Below are positions 49,976-61,467 of a DNA stretch of 64,000 bases, in pieces. The first letter of the stretch is position 1. Each line of letters opens with the position of its first letter. The notes below the pieces were generated by a model. It was not told where the DNA came from. It saw nothing but the letters and a program-made list of their open reading frames with translations, and searched no databases. The stretch comes from Urbifossiella sp046350095 (GTDB lineage Bacteria > Planctomycetota > Planctomycetia > Gemmatales > Gemmataceae): contig JAXMBA010000005.1 in assembly GCA_046350095.1 (NCBI GenBank), forward strand, positions 124,001 to 188,000. The letters run 5' to 3'. A program made the position numbers and the translations under genes.

Positions 49976-51241
49976 TCACGCCCGCCGGTCGCCCCGCCAC
50001 AGCACCAGCAGCGCCGCCAGCCCCACCAGCGGCGCCAGCCCGGCGATCACGAGCCCCACGTCGTAGCTGTGCGACGCCTTGATCGTCTCGCCGACCGTCT
50101 TCTGGTTCACCGCGCTCACCACCCACCCGCCCGCCGCCAGCGCGCCGCTGAACACGCCCATCCGCTTCGCCGGCAGCTCCTGGCTCAGCGCGTAATACAG
50201 CGGGTGAAGCCCCAGAATCCCCGCCCCCGCGACCAGCAGCGCGGAAACCATCAGCGCCCCGGAGCCGAGCCACGGCACCGCCGCGGCTGCCGCCGCCAGC
50301 CCCGCGAACAGCGCGAACGCCCACACCCGCGCGGCGTGCAGCCCCGCCCCGCCCTTCACCAGCCGCATCACCACGAACCCGACCAGGATGCACCCCACGT
50401 CGGCGGCGATGAAGTACCCGGACGTGACGAACGCGGCCGCCTCCTCGGAGTAGCCGTGGAAGTCTCGCAGGAACAGCACCAGCCACGCCCGCAGGAACTG
50501 CCAGCTCACCGTCAGGCAGCTCACGATCACGCCGAGCACCACGAGCCGCCGCGCGAACACGCCCGGCGGCAGGTCGGGCGCCGCCGGCGCGTCGGGGGCG
50601 GGCTGCGGGTCGGCGGCGAGGTCGCGCGGGCGGACCAGCGCCAGCCACAGCGGCACCCACAGCAGCCCGCCCACGCCGACCGACCAGAACACCGTCTCCC
50701 AGCTGCCGCCGAGCCGCTTCACCAGCAGGACGTACAGTGGAATCAGGATGGCCCCTAGGCTCGCGCCGCTCTGGAGGATGCCGTTGCCGAGCGGCCGGTC
50801 GGCGGGGCTCAGCACCCGCCGGGCGGTGATCAGGGCGCACGGCCAGTGCCCGGCCTCGAACAGCCCCAGCAGCGTCCGACAGCCGAGGAGCCAGTGGTAC
50901 GTTCCCTGCCCGGCCTCGGCGCCCGGCGACTCCAGCAGGGCGGTCAGGCGGGCGTCGCCGGCGAACCCCGTCGCGACGCCGGCGACCGACCAGCCGACGA
51001 GCACCACCGGGTAGAGCGCCCACGGGCCGAAGCGGTCGGCGAGCCAGCCGAACAGGAGCGACCCGGCGGCGAACGCCAGCCCGAAGCACATCTCCAGCGT
51101 GCCGATGCGGGCCTCGTGGAGGTTGTAGCTCGTCTTCAGCTCCGGCAGCGTGACGGCCAGCGCCTGCCGATCCATGTAGTTGAGGAACGTGGCCAGCAGC
51201 AGCACGCCGCAGACCCACCACTTCCACGCGGACGACTTCAT
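49976..51241 (-). CDS. MFS transporter
   Basis: 421 residues with about 12 hydrophobic helices. The first loop carries NYMDRQALAVTLPELK and GLAFAAGSLLFGWLADRFG, which match the motif of anion:cation symporters (hexuronate, phthalate or glycerol-3-phosphate type). The second half begins near ARRLVVLGVIVSCLTVSWQFL. Predicted role is uptake of an organic anion across the inner membrane; the substrate is unknown. The ATG at 51241 is preferred to a GTG four codons upstream that is in a run of G. The creatininase gene lies upstream on the same strand with a palindrome between, so the two may share a transcript. Confidence 0.85.
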   Translation of the reverse strand: MKSSAWKWWVCGVLLLATFLNYMDRQALAVTLPELKTSYNLHEARIGTLEMCFGLAFAAGSLLFGWLADRFGPWALYPVVLVGWSVAGVATGFAGDARLTALLESPGAEAGQGTYHWLLGCRTLLGLFEAGHWPCALITARRVLSPADRPLGNGILQSGASLGAILIPLYVLLVKRLGGSWETVFWSVGVGGLLWVPLWLALVRPRDLAADPQPAPDAPAAPDLPPGVFARRLVVLGVIVSCLTVSWQFLRAWLVLFLRDFHGYSEEAAAFVTSGYFIAADVGCILVGFVVMRLVKGGAGLHAARVWAFALFAGLAAAAAAVPWLGSGALMVSALLVAGAGILGLHPLYYALSQELPAKRMGVFSGALAAGGWVVSAVNQKTVGETIKASHSYDVGLVIAGLAPLVGLAALLVLWRGDRRA

Positions 51242-51258
51242 CAGGCCCCCCACTCAGG

Positions 51259-51335
51259 GAATGACCAATGACCCACCAATGACCAAGGAAAACCAGCGTC
51301 GTCTTCCTTGGTCATTGGTGGGTCATTGGTCATTC
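51259..51335. repeat. AATGACCAA palindrome family, copy 3
   Basis: 32-nt perfectly complementary arms (51259-51290 and 51304-51335), 13-nt loop close to that of the first copy. Its right arm includes the last codons and the TGA of the creatininase gene. Confidence 0.9.
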
Positions 51336-52090
51336 GGCGCATCCCACCCGCGTTCCCATTCCACCGCCCGCGTCAGGAACCGTGAAACGCCCGCGGAGAA
51401 GTGCGCGAACAGCGCCTCGCCCTTCTCCGCGGCCGCCGCCGCCGCCGCGCCGATGTGGCCGGGCTCGCTCCGGTCGCCCATCACCCACCCGCGGTAGCCC
51501 GGTGCGAACCCCGCCCCGAACGGCACCTCCGGCACGTCCTTCACCGGCCCCGCCACCAGCGCCGGGTTCAGCCGCAGCACCATCGACGTCTCCCACTCGC
51601 AGGCGTGCCCCATCTGCGTCTGCACCCTGCCGGGGAAGTCCGGCACGCCCGCCGCGTCCCAGTACGTCAGCGCCAGCAGTAGCAGGTCGGGCTTCGCGCG
51701 GTGGTCCTGGCGCAGCTCGAACAGCGCCTGCTGAAGCGGGCCGGTGTTGCCGCCGTGGCCGTTCACGAACACCACCCGCGTGAACCCGTGCGCGATCACG
51801 TTGTTCGCCAAATCCTTCAGCAGGTCGAGGTACACCCGCGGCGACGCCGACAGCGTGCCGGGAAAATCGCAGTGGTGGTGCGAGTTGCCGAGCCACTGCA
51901 GCGGCGCGAACAGGCACCGCCCGCCGACCGGCGTCAGCTTCACCCGGCGGATCACCTCGCCGAGCAGCAGCGAGTCGGTGAAGACGGGCATGTGCCGGCC
52001 GTGCTGCTCCAGCGCGGCGACGGGGAACACGACGGGCGTGGTGCGCGGCAGCGCCGCGACGGCGGGCCAGGAGAGATCGGCCAGGTCCAT
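51323..52090 (-). CDS. Creatininase-family amidohydrolase
   Basis: 255 residues. The family motif is complete: VVFPVAALEQHGRHMPVFTD (metal-binding Glu and His/Asp), NGHGGNTGPLQQALFEL (metal-binding His) and GHACEWETSMVLRLNP (catalytic Glu). The fold is that of creatininase and of the MftE/ArfB hydrolases of cofactor pathways. The substrate cannot be told. The C-terminal NDQ and the TGA are supplied by the AATGACCAA palindrome. The MFS gene downstream may transport its substrate or product. Confidence 0.88.
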   Translation of the reverse strand: MDLADLSWPAVAALPRTTPVVFPVAALEQHGRHMPVFTDSLLLGEVIRRVKLTPVGGRCLFAPLQWLGNSHHHCDFPGTLSASPRVYLDLLKDLANNVIAHGFTRVVFVNGHGGNTGPLQQALFELRQDHRAKPDLLLLALTYWDAAGVPDFPGRVQTQMGHACEWETSMVLRLNPALVAGPVKDVPEVPFGAGFAPGYRGWVMGDRSEPGHIGAAAAAAAEKGEALFAHFSAGVSRFLTRAVEWERGWDAPNDQ

Positions 52091-52127
52091 GAGGTGCGTC
52101 TCGGCGGGGGCGGGATGCGAACAGTGT

Positions 52128-52161
52128 ACCGGGTTCCCGACCGGGCGGAACCCGGTAGAAT
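52128..52161 (+). promoter_or_regulatory. Inverted repeat and -10-like element before the RidA gene
   Basis: ACCGGGTTC and GAACCCGGT (52128-52156) form a dyad with a 10-nt loop that ends against TAGAAT (52156-52161), a good -10 hexamer; TTCCCG at 52134 gives a weak -35 at 16-nt spacing. The start codon lies 32 bp downstream. This spans the divergent spacer to the creatininase gene. Confidence 0.4.
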
Positions 52162-52192
52162 TGTGGCACCCCGACCACACGGAGCGACGACG

Positions 52193-52660
52193 ATGGGTGA
52201 CCGCGAACGGCGGCTCGAGGCCGCGGGCTACCCGCTCGACCGCGGCCCGAAGGAGGGGCCGGTCATCGACCTGCTGTCGGTGCTCGGCCGCACGGTGTAC
52301 GCCTCCGGGCAGGTGCCCTACGACGCCGGCGTGCTCACCAGCAAGGGGAAGGTGCCGTCGCAGGTGTCGGTCGAGGACGCGACCAAGGCGGCGACCCTGT
52401 GCGCGGCCAACATCCTGCGCGCGGTCGTGACCAAGCTCGGCTCGCTGGACCGCATCGCGCGCGTGGTGCGCGTCACCGGCTACGTGAACACCGACCCCGA
52501 CTTCGCCGACTGTCACCTGGTCATCAATGGGGCGACGAACCTGTTGAAGGAAGTGTTCGGCCCCGAGCTCGGCCGCCACGCCCGCACGGCACTGGGTATG
52601 GGCCAGCTGCCGCTCGGCACGAGCGTCGAGGTCGAGGCGATTTTCGAGCTGGCGGAATAG
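52193..52660 (+). CDS. RidA/YjgF-family protein
   Basis: 155 residues with GGAG before the ATG. The family deaminates reactive enamine/imine intermediates released by PLP enzymes. Motifs: VYASGQVPYDAG, ATKAATLCAANILRAV and VVRVTGYVNTDPDF, then HARTALGMGQLPLGTSVEVEAIFEL at the C-terminus with the conserved substrate-binding Arg. It is about 25 residues longer at the N-terminus than E. coli RidA, like other long members. The DUF1501 gene follows after 28 bp, so the two probably share a transcript. Confidence 0.88.
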   Translation: MGDRERRLEAAGYPLDRGPKEGPVIDLLSVLGRTVYASGQVPYDAGVLTSKGKVPSQVSVEDATKAATLCAANILRAVVTKLGSLDRIARVVRVTGYVNTDPDFADCHLVINGATNLLKEVFGPELGRHARTALGMGQLPLGTSVEVEAIFELAE

Positions 52661-52688
52661 CCCGCCCCGTTTCTACCGGAGCCGCGCC

Positions 52689-54104
52689 ATGTTCCCGTAC
52701 CCCTCCCGCCGCGACTTCCTCGCCCGCGCCGGCGGCGGCCTCGGCCTCCTCGCGCTCGCCGACCTGCTCCACGCCCAGGACGCCCCGCGCGACCCGCTCG
52801 CGCCGCGGCCGAGTCACTTCCCCGCAAAGGCCAAGAGCGTCATCTGGCTGTTCATGAATGGCGGGCCGAGCCAGGTGGACACCTGGGACTACAAGCCCGA
52901 ACTGGAGCGCCGCCACGGCCAGGCGCTGCCGAACTTCGACAACACCACCGGCTTCTTCGCCGGCCAGGTCGGGCCGCTGATGAAGTCGCCGTTCAAGTGG
53001 GCCCGCCACGGCCAGAGCGGGAAGTGGGTCAGCGAGCTGTTCCCGAAGATGAGCAAGCACGTCGACAAGATGGCGTTCCTGCATTCCCTCTGGACCGACT
53101 CGAACAACCACTCGCCGGCGCTCTTCAAGATCAACACCGGGTTCGGGCGGATGGGCTTCCCGTGCGTCGGCAGCTGGGTCACCTACGGGCTCGGCGCCGA
53201 GAGCCGCAGCCTGCCGGCGTTCTGCGTCATGTACGACACCCTCGGCCGCGGCGTCCCGAAGGGGCACAGCCAGAACTGGGGCGCCGGCTTCCTGCCCACG
53301 GTGTTCCAGGGCACCGCGTTCGCCCCGCAGGGCCAGCCGATCGACAACCTCGCCCGCCCCGCCGACCTGCCGCCCGACCGCCAGCGGGCGCAGCTCGATC
53401 TGCTGGCGCGCCTCAACCGCACGGCCGCGGAACGGCACCCGGCGGAGGCGGATTTGGCGGCGCGGATCGAGTCGTTCGAGCTGGCGTACCGGATGCAGTC
53501 GGCCGCGCCCGAGGCGCTCGACATCGACCGCGAGACGGCCGAGACCAAATCCCTGTACGGCCTCGACGTGCCGAAGTCGGCGCACTTCGCCCGGCAGTGC
53601 ATCACCGCCCGCCGGCTCGTCGAGCGCGGCGTGCGGTTCGTGCAGATCTACTCCGGCGGCATGGAGAACGAGCGCTCCTGGGACGGCCACGTGGACATCG
53701 CCGGCAACCACCGCGGGTTCGCCGCCGAGACCGACACGCCCATCGCCGGGCTGCTCGAAGACCTGTCGCGGCGCGGGTTGTTGGACAGCACGCTGGTGAT
53801 CTGGGGCGGCGAGTTCGGCCGGCTGCCGGTGACGCAGACGGGGCCGAACCCCGGCCGCGACCACAACCCGCACGCGATGACGTACTGGCTCGCCGGCGGC
53901 GGCGTGAAGGGCGGCACCAGCCACGGCGCGACCGACGAGGTCGGCCTGCGGGCGGTCGAGAACCGCGTGAGCATCAACGACCTGCACGCGACCGTGCTCC
54001 ACCTGCTCGGCCTGGACCACAAGCGGCTGACCTACAAGTACAACGGCCGCGACTTCCGCCTGACCGACGTGGCCGGCAACGTCGTCCGTGAGGTACTAGC
54101 CTGA
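52689..54104 (+). CDS. DUF1501 Tat-exported protein, copy 2
   Basis: 471 residues. The twin-arginine signal (PSRRDFLARAGGGLGLLALADLLHA) is very clear. DUF1501 pattern: SVIWLFMNGGPSQVDTWDYKPEL, SELFPKMSKHVDKMAFLHSL, VQIYSGGMENERSWDGHVD, DSTLVIWGGEFGRLPVTQT and NPHAMTYWLAGGGVKGGTSHG, with a C-terminal HATVLHLLGLDHKRLTYKYNGRDFRLTDV, which is complete. Proteins of this type sit beside DUF1549/Cyt proteins in planctomycetes, but here the upstream partner is RidA. The 66-bp dispersed element follows the stop. Confidence 0.92.
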   Translation: MFPYPSRRDFLARAGGGLGLLALADLLHAQDAPRDPLAPRPSHFPAKAKSVIWLFMNGGPSQVDTWDYKPELERRHGQALPNFDNTTGFFAGQVGPLMKSPFKWARHGQSGKWVSELFPKMSKHVDKMAFLHSLWTDSNNHSPALFKINTGFGRMGFPCVGSWVTYGLGAESRSLPAFCVMYDTLGRGVPKGHSQNWGAGFLPTVFQGTAFAPQGQPIDNLARPADLPPDRQRAQLDLLARLNRTAAERHPAEADLAARIESFELAYRMQSAAPEALDIDRETAETKSLYGLDVPKSAHFARQCITARRLVERGVRFVQIYSGGMENERSWDGHVDIAGNHRGFAAETDTPIAGLLEDLSRRGLLDSTLVIWGGEFGRLPVTQTGPNPGRDHNPHAMTYWLAGGGVKGGTSHGATDEVGLRAVENRVSINDLHATVLHLLGLDHKRLTYKYNGRDFRLTDVAGNVVREVLA

Positions 54105-54127
54105 CCCTCGTCCCAGCGACGGGGTGT

Positions 54128-54193
54128 ATTGTGTGAACCAGACCCCCCCGGGGGGTCGCGGCACGAATTGAGTCAAATACACAAAAATCTGTT
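54128..54193. repeat. Dispersed 66-bp intergenic element, copy B
   Basis: Matches 10106-10171 at 54 of 66 positions with no gaps. Located 24 bp after the DUF1501 stop, in the convergent gap to the ATP synthase operon. Confidence 0.7.
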
Positions 54194-54214
54194 ACTATAA
54201 CGCCGCCCGCGCGG

Positions 54215-54544
54215 TCACTTCGCCTGCGGAACGACGACCGGCGCCGGGCCGAGCAGCAGCGGACTGAGCACGCACGTGGCGAGGACCAGCAGCCCCGCGG
54301 CGATGACCGCCCAGCGGATGCCCAAAGCCGCCTGCGCCTCCGTCATCGGCGGGGGTTCGGGCTCGCGGCGCCGCCGCGGGAGCGGCGGGCGGACCGGGAT
54401 GGCTTTGAGGACGTCGGCGGCGACGGGAAGGGGGGCGTCCGAAGGCGGGGAGTCGAAGTGCCGGCCGCACCCGCGGCACACCACCGGCTCGCCGGGTGGC
54501 GGGTCGGCGGGTGCTTCTGCGTCGCACACCGGGCAGCGGGCCAC
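54215..54544 (-). CDS. Zinc-ribbon membrane protein at the end of the ATP synthase operon
   Basis: 109 residues. The start MARCPVCDAEAPADPPPGEPVVCRGCGRHFD has two C-x2-C pairs that make a zinc ribbon; a Pro/Arg-rich linker follows, then one membrane helix (WAVIAAGLLVLATCVLSPLLL). It begins 3 bp after the atpC stop and is probably co-transcribed. No known ATP synthase role. Confidence 0.65.
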   Translation of the reverse strand: MARCPVCDAEAPADPPPGEPVVCRGCGRHFDSPPSDAPLPVAADVLKAIPVRPPLPRRRREPEPPPMTEAQAALGIRWAVIAAGLLVLATCVLSPLLLGPAPVVVPQAK

Positions 54545-54547
54545 GGC

Positions 54548-54970
54548 TCACCCCGCGGCGGCGTTCTTCGCGGCGACCTGCTTCATCCCCTGGGCGCGCT
54601 CGCGGGCGCGGTCCTTGTTGGCGCGCTCGACGGCGTTACCGCCCGGCATCGCGTCGGCCGCGGCCGCCGCCTGCTCGGCCGCGGCCGCGGTCACGGTCGC
54701 CGCGGGGAGCGCCTTCGCCGTCAGCACGGTCACCACGTCGGCCCGCACCTGCGCGAACCCGGGCTCGACGTAGAACCGCGTCGCCGCGGCCCCCGTCATC
54801 AGCCGCAGCTCGCCGGCGCCGAGGCGGCCGATGAGCGGGGCGCGGCCCGGCAGCACGCCGAGTTCGCCGTCGAACATCGGCAGCACCACGAAGTCGGCCG
54901 TCCCCTCGAACGCCGCCTTCTCGGGCGTCACCACCACCACCTGCACCGTCTTGCCACTCGCGTCGGCCAT
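54548..54970 (-). CDS. atpC: F-type ATP synthase epsilon subunit
   Basis: 140 residues, normal length. The N-terminal beta-sandwich has VQVVVVTPEKAAFEGTADFVVLPMFDGELGVLPGRAPLIGRLG, which is the family signature, and ends in the helical part KALPAATVTAAAAEQAAAAAD. The subunit links the gamma shaft and inhibits ATP hydrolysis. Separated from atpD by 102 bp that hold a palindrome. Confidence 0.92.
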   Translation of the reverse strand: MADASGKTVQVVVVTPEKAAFEGTADFVVLPMFDGELGVLPGRAPLIGRLGAGELRLMTGAAATRFYVEPGFAQVRADVVTVLTAKALPAATVTAAAAEQAAAAADAMPGGNAVERANKDRARERAQGMKQVAAKNAAAG

Positions 54971-54995
54971 GGCGGGAACCCAGTTGATGATTTGC

Positions 54996-55055
54996 GATCG
55001 GGGATTGATGATTGGAGACCAACGACCGGGGATCGAAAATCATCAATCCCCGATC
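54996..55055. repeat. GATCGGGGATTGATGATT palindrome inside the operon
   Basis: 18-nt arms (54996-55013 and 55038-55055) are perfectly complementary around a 24-nt loop; further TCATCAATC units extend to about 55071. AT-rich relative to its surroundings. Different sequence family from the AATGACCAA type. It lies between atpD and atpC. Confidence 0.85.
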
Positions 55056-55072
55056 ATCAATCATCAATCACC

Positions 55073-56527
<1,455 letters not shown>

Positions 56528-56565
56528 GCCTCTCTCCGGTATTTCGTGCATCGCCGCAAGCGGCA

Positions 56566-57036
56566 TCAAGTCTTCGGGACCAAAAAGCTCAGGTGGTGCG
56601 CGGCGTGGGCCAGTTGCACCTTCAGCGCCTCGTCGCGGGTCAGCGGGCCGAACAGCGGCGACGGCAGGTACTCCCCCGCGTGCGCCTCGAACCGCTCCGC
56701 CGCCGCCTTGAACCGCTCCAGCGCCGCCGCGGGGGAGTCGCCGGGCAGGGTCACCGACTGCGGCAGCGTCGGCTTCCCCGCGGGCATCCCCTCGCGGAGG
56801 TACTTGTTCAACATCCCCCGGCCGAGCGTCCGCCGTACCACGGCGAGCATCAGCCGGATCGGTAGTGGCGCCGTCGGGAAGCCGCTCACCGGGTACGTCA
56901 GCCACGCCGCCAGGTGGTCGAGGCACTGGGCCAGGTCCCACTCCCCGGCCCGGTCGTACCCCGCGGCGAGCAGGTGCTCGGCGTCGCGGGCGGCGGCGCC
57001 GAGCGTGTCGAACGTCAGGGCGCGGCGGGCGGGCAT
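56566..57036 (-). CDS. DUF1569-family protein inserted between atpG and atpD
   Basis: 156 residues. MPARRALTFDTLGAAARDAEHLLAAG, then GEWDLAQCLDHLAAWLTYPVSGF is the four-helix DUF1569 pattern, with the C-terminal VQLAHAAHHLSFLVPKT holding the candidate metal-binding histidines, similar to DinB proteins. The start overlaps the atpG stop by one base (TAATG), so it is translationally coupled to the gamma subunit. Function unknown. Nothing known links the family to ATP synthase; the position may be chance or a local innovation. Confidence 0.8.
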   Translation of the reverse strand: MPARRALTFDTLGAAARDAEHLLAAGYDRAGEWDLAQCLDHLAAWLTYPVSGFPTAPLPIRLMLAVVRRTLGRGMLNKYLREGMPAGKPTLPQSVTLPGDSPAAALERFKAAAERFEAHAGEYLPSPLFGPLTRDEALKVQLAHAAHHLSFLVPKT

Positions 57037-57911
57037 TACTTGAGCGCCTCGCTCCCGGCGATCAGCTCCGAGATCTCCTTCGTGATGTTCGCCTGGCGCG
57101 TCCGGTTGTACAGCCGGGTGATGTCCTTGATCAGGTCGCCGGCGTTCTCCGTCGCGGCCTTCATGGCCACCCGGCGGGCGATCTGCTCGCTCACCGCGGC
57201 GTCCAGGAAGCACTTGAACAGCCGCGCCTTGAACGCCGCCGGCACCAGCTCGCCCAGGATCTCCGCGGCGGTCGGGATGAACTCGTAGTCCACCCGCGGC
57301 CCCGCCCCCGCCGCCTGCGGCGTCGCGCCGACGCTCCCCAGCGGCAGCAGCGTCTCGACGACCGCCTCCTGCCGGGCGGCGCTGATGAACCGCGTGTACG
57401 CGACCTTCACCTCGTCGATCTGGCCGGTGATGAACAGCTCGATGTACCGGCTGGCGACCTCGTCCACCTGCGCGAAGGTCGGCTTGTCCTCGAACTGCGT
57501 GTACTGCTGGGTCGCGACGATCCGCTGGAACTTGAAGAACGCCTGCCCCCGCTTGCCGCTCACCTCCAGGTCGAACGGCGTGGGGGCGGCGTTGAGCCGC
57601 TTGATCTCGCCGTTCGCCTCGCGGAGGATGGCGCCGTTGTACCCGCCGCACAGACCGCGGTTGCTCGTCAGCACCAGCAGCAGGCTCTTCTTCACCGGCC
57701 GGCTCGCCAGCAGCGGATGACTCACCTCGCCGGCGTTGCGGCTCAGGTCGGCGGCGAGCTCGGCGATCTTCTTGGTGTACGCCGCCGCCTCGGACGCCCG
57801 GTCGAGCGCCTTCTTGAACCGGGCGGTGGCGATCAGCTCCATCGTCTTGGTGATCTTGCGGATGTTCCGCACCGCCTTGCGGCGCTTCACCAGGGAGCGG
57901 AGGTTGGCCAT
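57036..57911 (-). CDS. atpG: F-type ATP synthase gamma subunit
   Basis: 291 residues. The N-terminal helix MANLRSLVKRRKAVRNIRKITKTMELIATARF is highly conserved; LLLVLTSNRGLCGGYNG is the gamma core motif; the C-terminal helix has AMKAATENAGDLIKDITRLYNRTRQANITKEISELIAGSEA, also conserved. Forms the rotating shaft. The stop overlaps the next start by one base. Confidence 0.95.
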   Translation of the reverse strand: MANLRSLVKRRKAVRNIRKITKTMELIATARFKKALDRASEAAAYTKKIAELAADLSRNAGEVSHPLLASRPVKKSLLLVLTSNRGLCGGYNGAILREANGEIKRLNAAPTPFDLEVSGKRGQAFFKFQRIVATQQYTQFEDKPTFAQVDEVASRYIELFITGQIDEVKVAYTRFISAARQEAVVETLLPLGSVGATPQAAGAGPRVDYEFIPTAAEILGELVPAAFKARLFKCFLDAAVSEQIARRVAMKAATENAGDLIKDITRLYNRTRQANITKEISELIAGSEALK

Positions 57912-57944
57912 GGGTTCCGTGGTGGACAGTGGTCAGTGGGGGCG

Positions 57945-57972
57945 AAGCCCACCGGCCGCGGCCGGTGGGCTT
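57945..57972. repeat. 28-bp perfect palindrome between atpA and atpG
   Basis: AAGCCCACCGGCCG and its exact complement abut with no loop, in the 71-bp gap after atpA (stop at 57983) and before atpG. It could dampen or pause transcription within the operon. Confidence 0.65.
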
Positions 57973-57982
57973 GAGCGCGTCA

Positions 57983-59701
<1,719 letters not shown>

Positions 59702-60414
59702 GGGAGCCTCGTGCCAGGAGTGTATTCTTCACGGCCCGCAGCTTGGAGCGGACCGACGTGTCGTAGATCTTGTCGCCGACGTGGACGACCAGCCCGCCGA
59801 TCAGCTCCGGGGCCTCCCGGACGACGAGGACGGGGGTCTTGCCGGTGAGCTCGGCGAGGGTCTTCTCGAGGGCGGCCTTCTGGTCGTCGGCGAGCGGGGC
59901 GGCGGTCTCGACCAGGACGCGCAGGCGGTTGGCGTCGTTGTCGCGGAGCGACCGGTAGGCGATGGCGATGAGCCGCAGGATGCCGAGCCGGTCCTTCCGG
60001 TTCAGCAGCAGGAGGAAGTCGAGGAACAGCGGCGTGGCGCGGCCGTCGAGCAGCTGCCGGAGGGCCGCCTCCTTCCGCTTCTTGTTGACGGACGGGCTGT
60101 CGAGGAAGTCTTCGAGCCCGGCGACGGCGGGGAACACGTCCTTGCCGAGCGACTGGAACTGCTCGCCGATCGCGTCGGCCTCGCCGCGGGCCTGCGCGGT
60201 GGCGAGCAGCGCCTCGGCGTAGGTGCGGGCGACGCGGCCGGTGACGCGGCTGCTCTCGGTGCGGAGCAGGATGTCTTCGTACCGGTGCTGGGCCTTCTCC
60301 ATGTCCTCGGCGGACATGTTGTACCCGGTGGACATCACCTCTTCGACGTACGACGAGTACTGGCTCACGGTCTCGTCCCTTGGTCGGGTGTCCGCTGCTT
60401 CCGCAGGTCGGTCG

Positions 60415-60482
60415 AAGTAGTAGGCGCACTCCGTGCGCCGTTCTTCTGCACAGCGACGGCACACGGCGTGTGCCTACTACTT
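60415..60482. repeat. Inverted repeat between atpF and atpH
   Basis: Arms AAGTAGTAGGCGCAC... and ...GTGCCTACTACTT (60415-60482) are complementary with a few mismatches and a ~20-nt loop. Lies just upstream of the atpH start region. Its TAGTAG/CTACTA ends recall the outer repeat at 10189-10344, but the rest differs. Confidence 0.7.
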
Positions 60483-60496
60483 TCCGGACCCCGGCC

Positions 60497-61093
60497 TCAC
60501 GCCGTCCGGGCCGTCTGCCGCAGTTCGGCCAGCGACTCGTCCAGCAGCTTGCGGTGGTCGTCGGCCGAGATCTGCCGGCTCAGCGTCTTGGCGCTCAGGC
60601 TCGTCGCCAGGTCCACGGCGGTGCGGTAGATCTCGTCGAGGGCCGTGTCCTTGGCGACCTCGATCTCGCGCCGGGCGCGCTCGCGCTCGGCCGCGGCTTC
60701 CTTCACGCCGGCCTCGCGCTCGGTGGCGCGGAGGGCGCTGGCGTCGTTGCGGGCCTCGTCGAGCAGCGCCCGCACCTGGTCCGCGGCCTTGGCCAGCTCG
60801 GCCTGCACCTGCGCCCGCATCGCGGCGGCCTCGTCGCGGGCGCGCTTGGCCTCGTCCACGGCGGCGAACTGGGCGTCCTCGCGGGCCTTCAGCCCCTTGA
60901 GGATCGGCCCCCACGCGAACGCGTACAGGATCGCCAGCAGCGCGCCGAACACGACCAGCGTGACGATCGAGTTAACGAGGTCCGGCTCCAACACGTTCTT
61001 GGGCGCGCCCGGGTCGGCGGCCAGCGCCAGGGCGGGCGTAACCAGCAGGGCGGCGACGGCGGCGGCCGCCCGGCGGGTGGTGGTCGCGGGCAT
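60497..61093 (-). CDS. atpF: F-type ATP synthase subunit b
   Basis: 198 residues. A signal-like N-terminus (MPATTTRRAAAAVAALLVTPALALA) precedes the usual single membrane helix (IVTLVVFGALLAILYAFAW) and the GPILKGLKAREDAQFAAVDEAKRARDEAAAM coiled-coil of the peripheral stalk. Long helical, charged remainder. Extra N-terminal signal is atypical for E. coli b but seen in the same region of the c subunit. Confidence 0.9.
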   Translation of the reverse strand: MPATTTRRAAAAVAALLVTPALALAADPGAPKNVLEPDLVNSIVTLVVFGALLAILYAFAWGPILKGLKAREDAQFAAVDEAKRARDEAAAMRAQVQAELAKAADQVRALLDEARNDASALRATEREAGVKEAAAERERARREIEVAKDTALDEIYRTAVDLATSLSAKTLSRQISADDHRKLLDESLAELRQTARTA

Positions 61094-61126
61094 GGGATCG
61101 CTCCTCGCGGCAGGTCGGGGCCCGGG

Positions 61127-61435
61127 TCAAATCTTGCCGACGAGCGCGAAGCAGATGACCAGCAGCGCGATGATCGCGGCACCTTCCACGAGGGCGGCGA
61201 GCACGATCATATTCACCTGAATCTTGCCGGCCTGCTCCGGCTGGCGGGCGATGCCGGCGAGGGCCGACCACCCGATCAGCCCGATGCCGATGCCGGCGCC
61301 GATGATGGCGAGGCCGGCCCCGACGCCGGCGCCCATGCCGATGCCGCCCTTCGAGGCGTCGTCGGCGGCGAAGGCCGGGGTGGAGACGGCGAGCAGGACG
61401 ACGGCGGCGGCCAGGCTGCGGCAGGCGAAGTTCAT
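61127..61435 (-). CDS. atpE: F-type ATP synthase subunit c
   Basis: 102 residues with an N-terminal signal-like segment (MNFACRSLAAAVVLLAVSTPAFA) before two hydrophobic helices (GAGVGAGLAIIGAGIGIGLIGWSALAG and VNMIVLAALVEGAAIIALLVICFALV). The loop ARQPEQAGKIQ holds the conserved R-Q-P. The carboxylate for ion binding is the Glu of LVEGAA. Without a Ser/Thr next to that Glu there is no obvious sodium signature, so proton coupling is more likely. Confidence 0.92.
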   Translation of the reverse strand: MNFACRSLAAAVVLLAVSTPAFAADDASKGGIGMGAGVGAGLAIIGAGIGIGLIGWSALAGIARQPEQAGKIQVNMIVLAALVEGAAIIALLVICFALVGKI

Positions 61436-61467
61436 GGTCGGCGGTCCTTGTTACAGGGGGAACGGGG

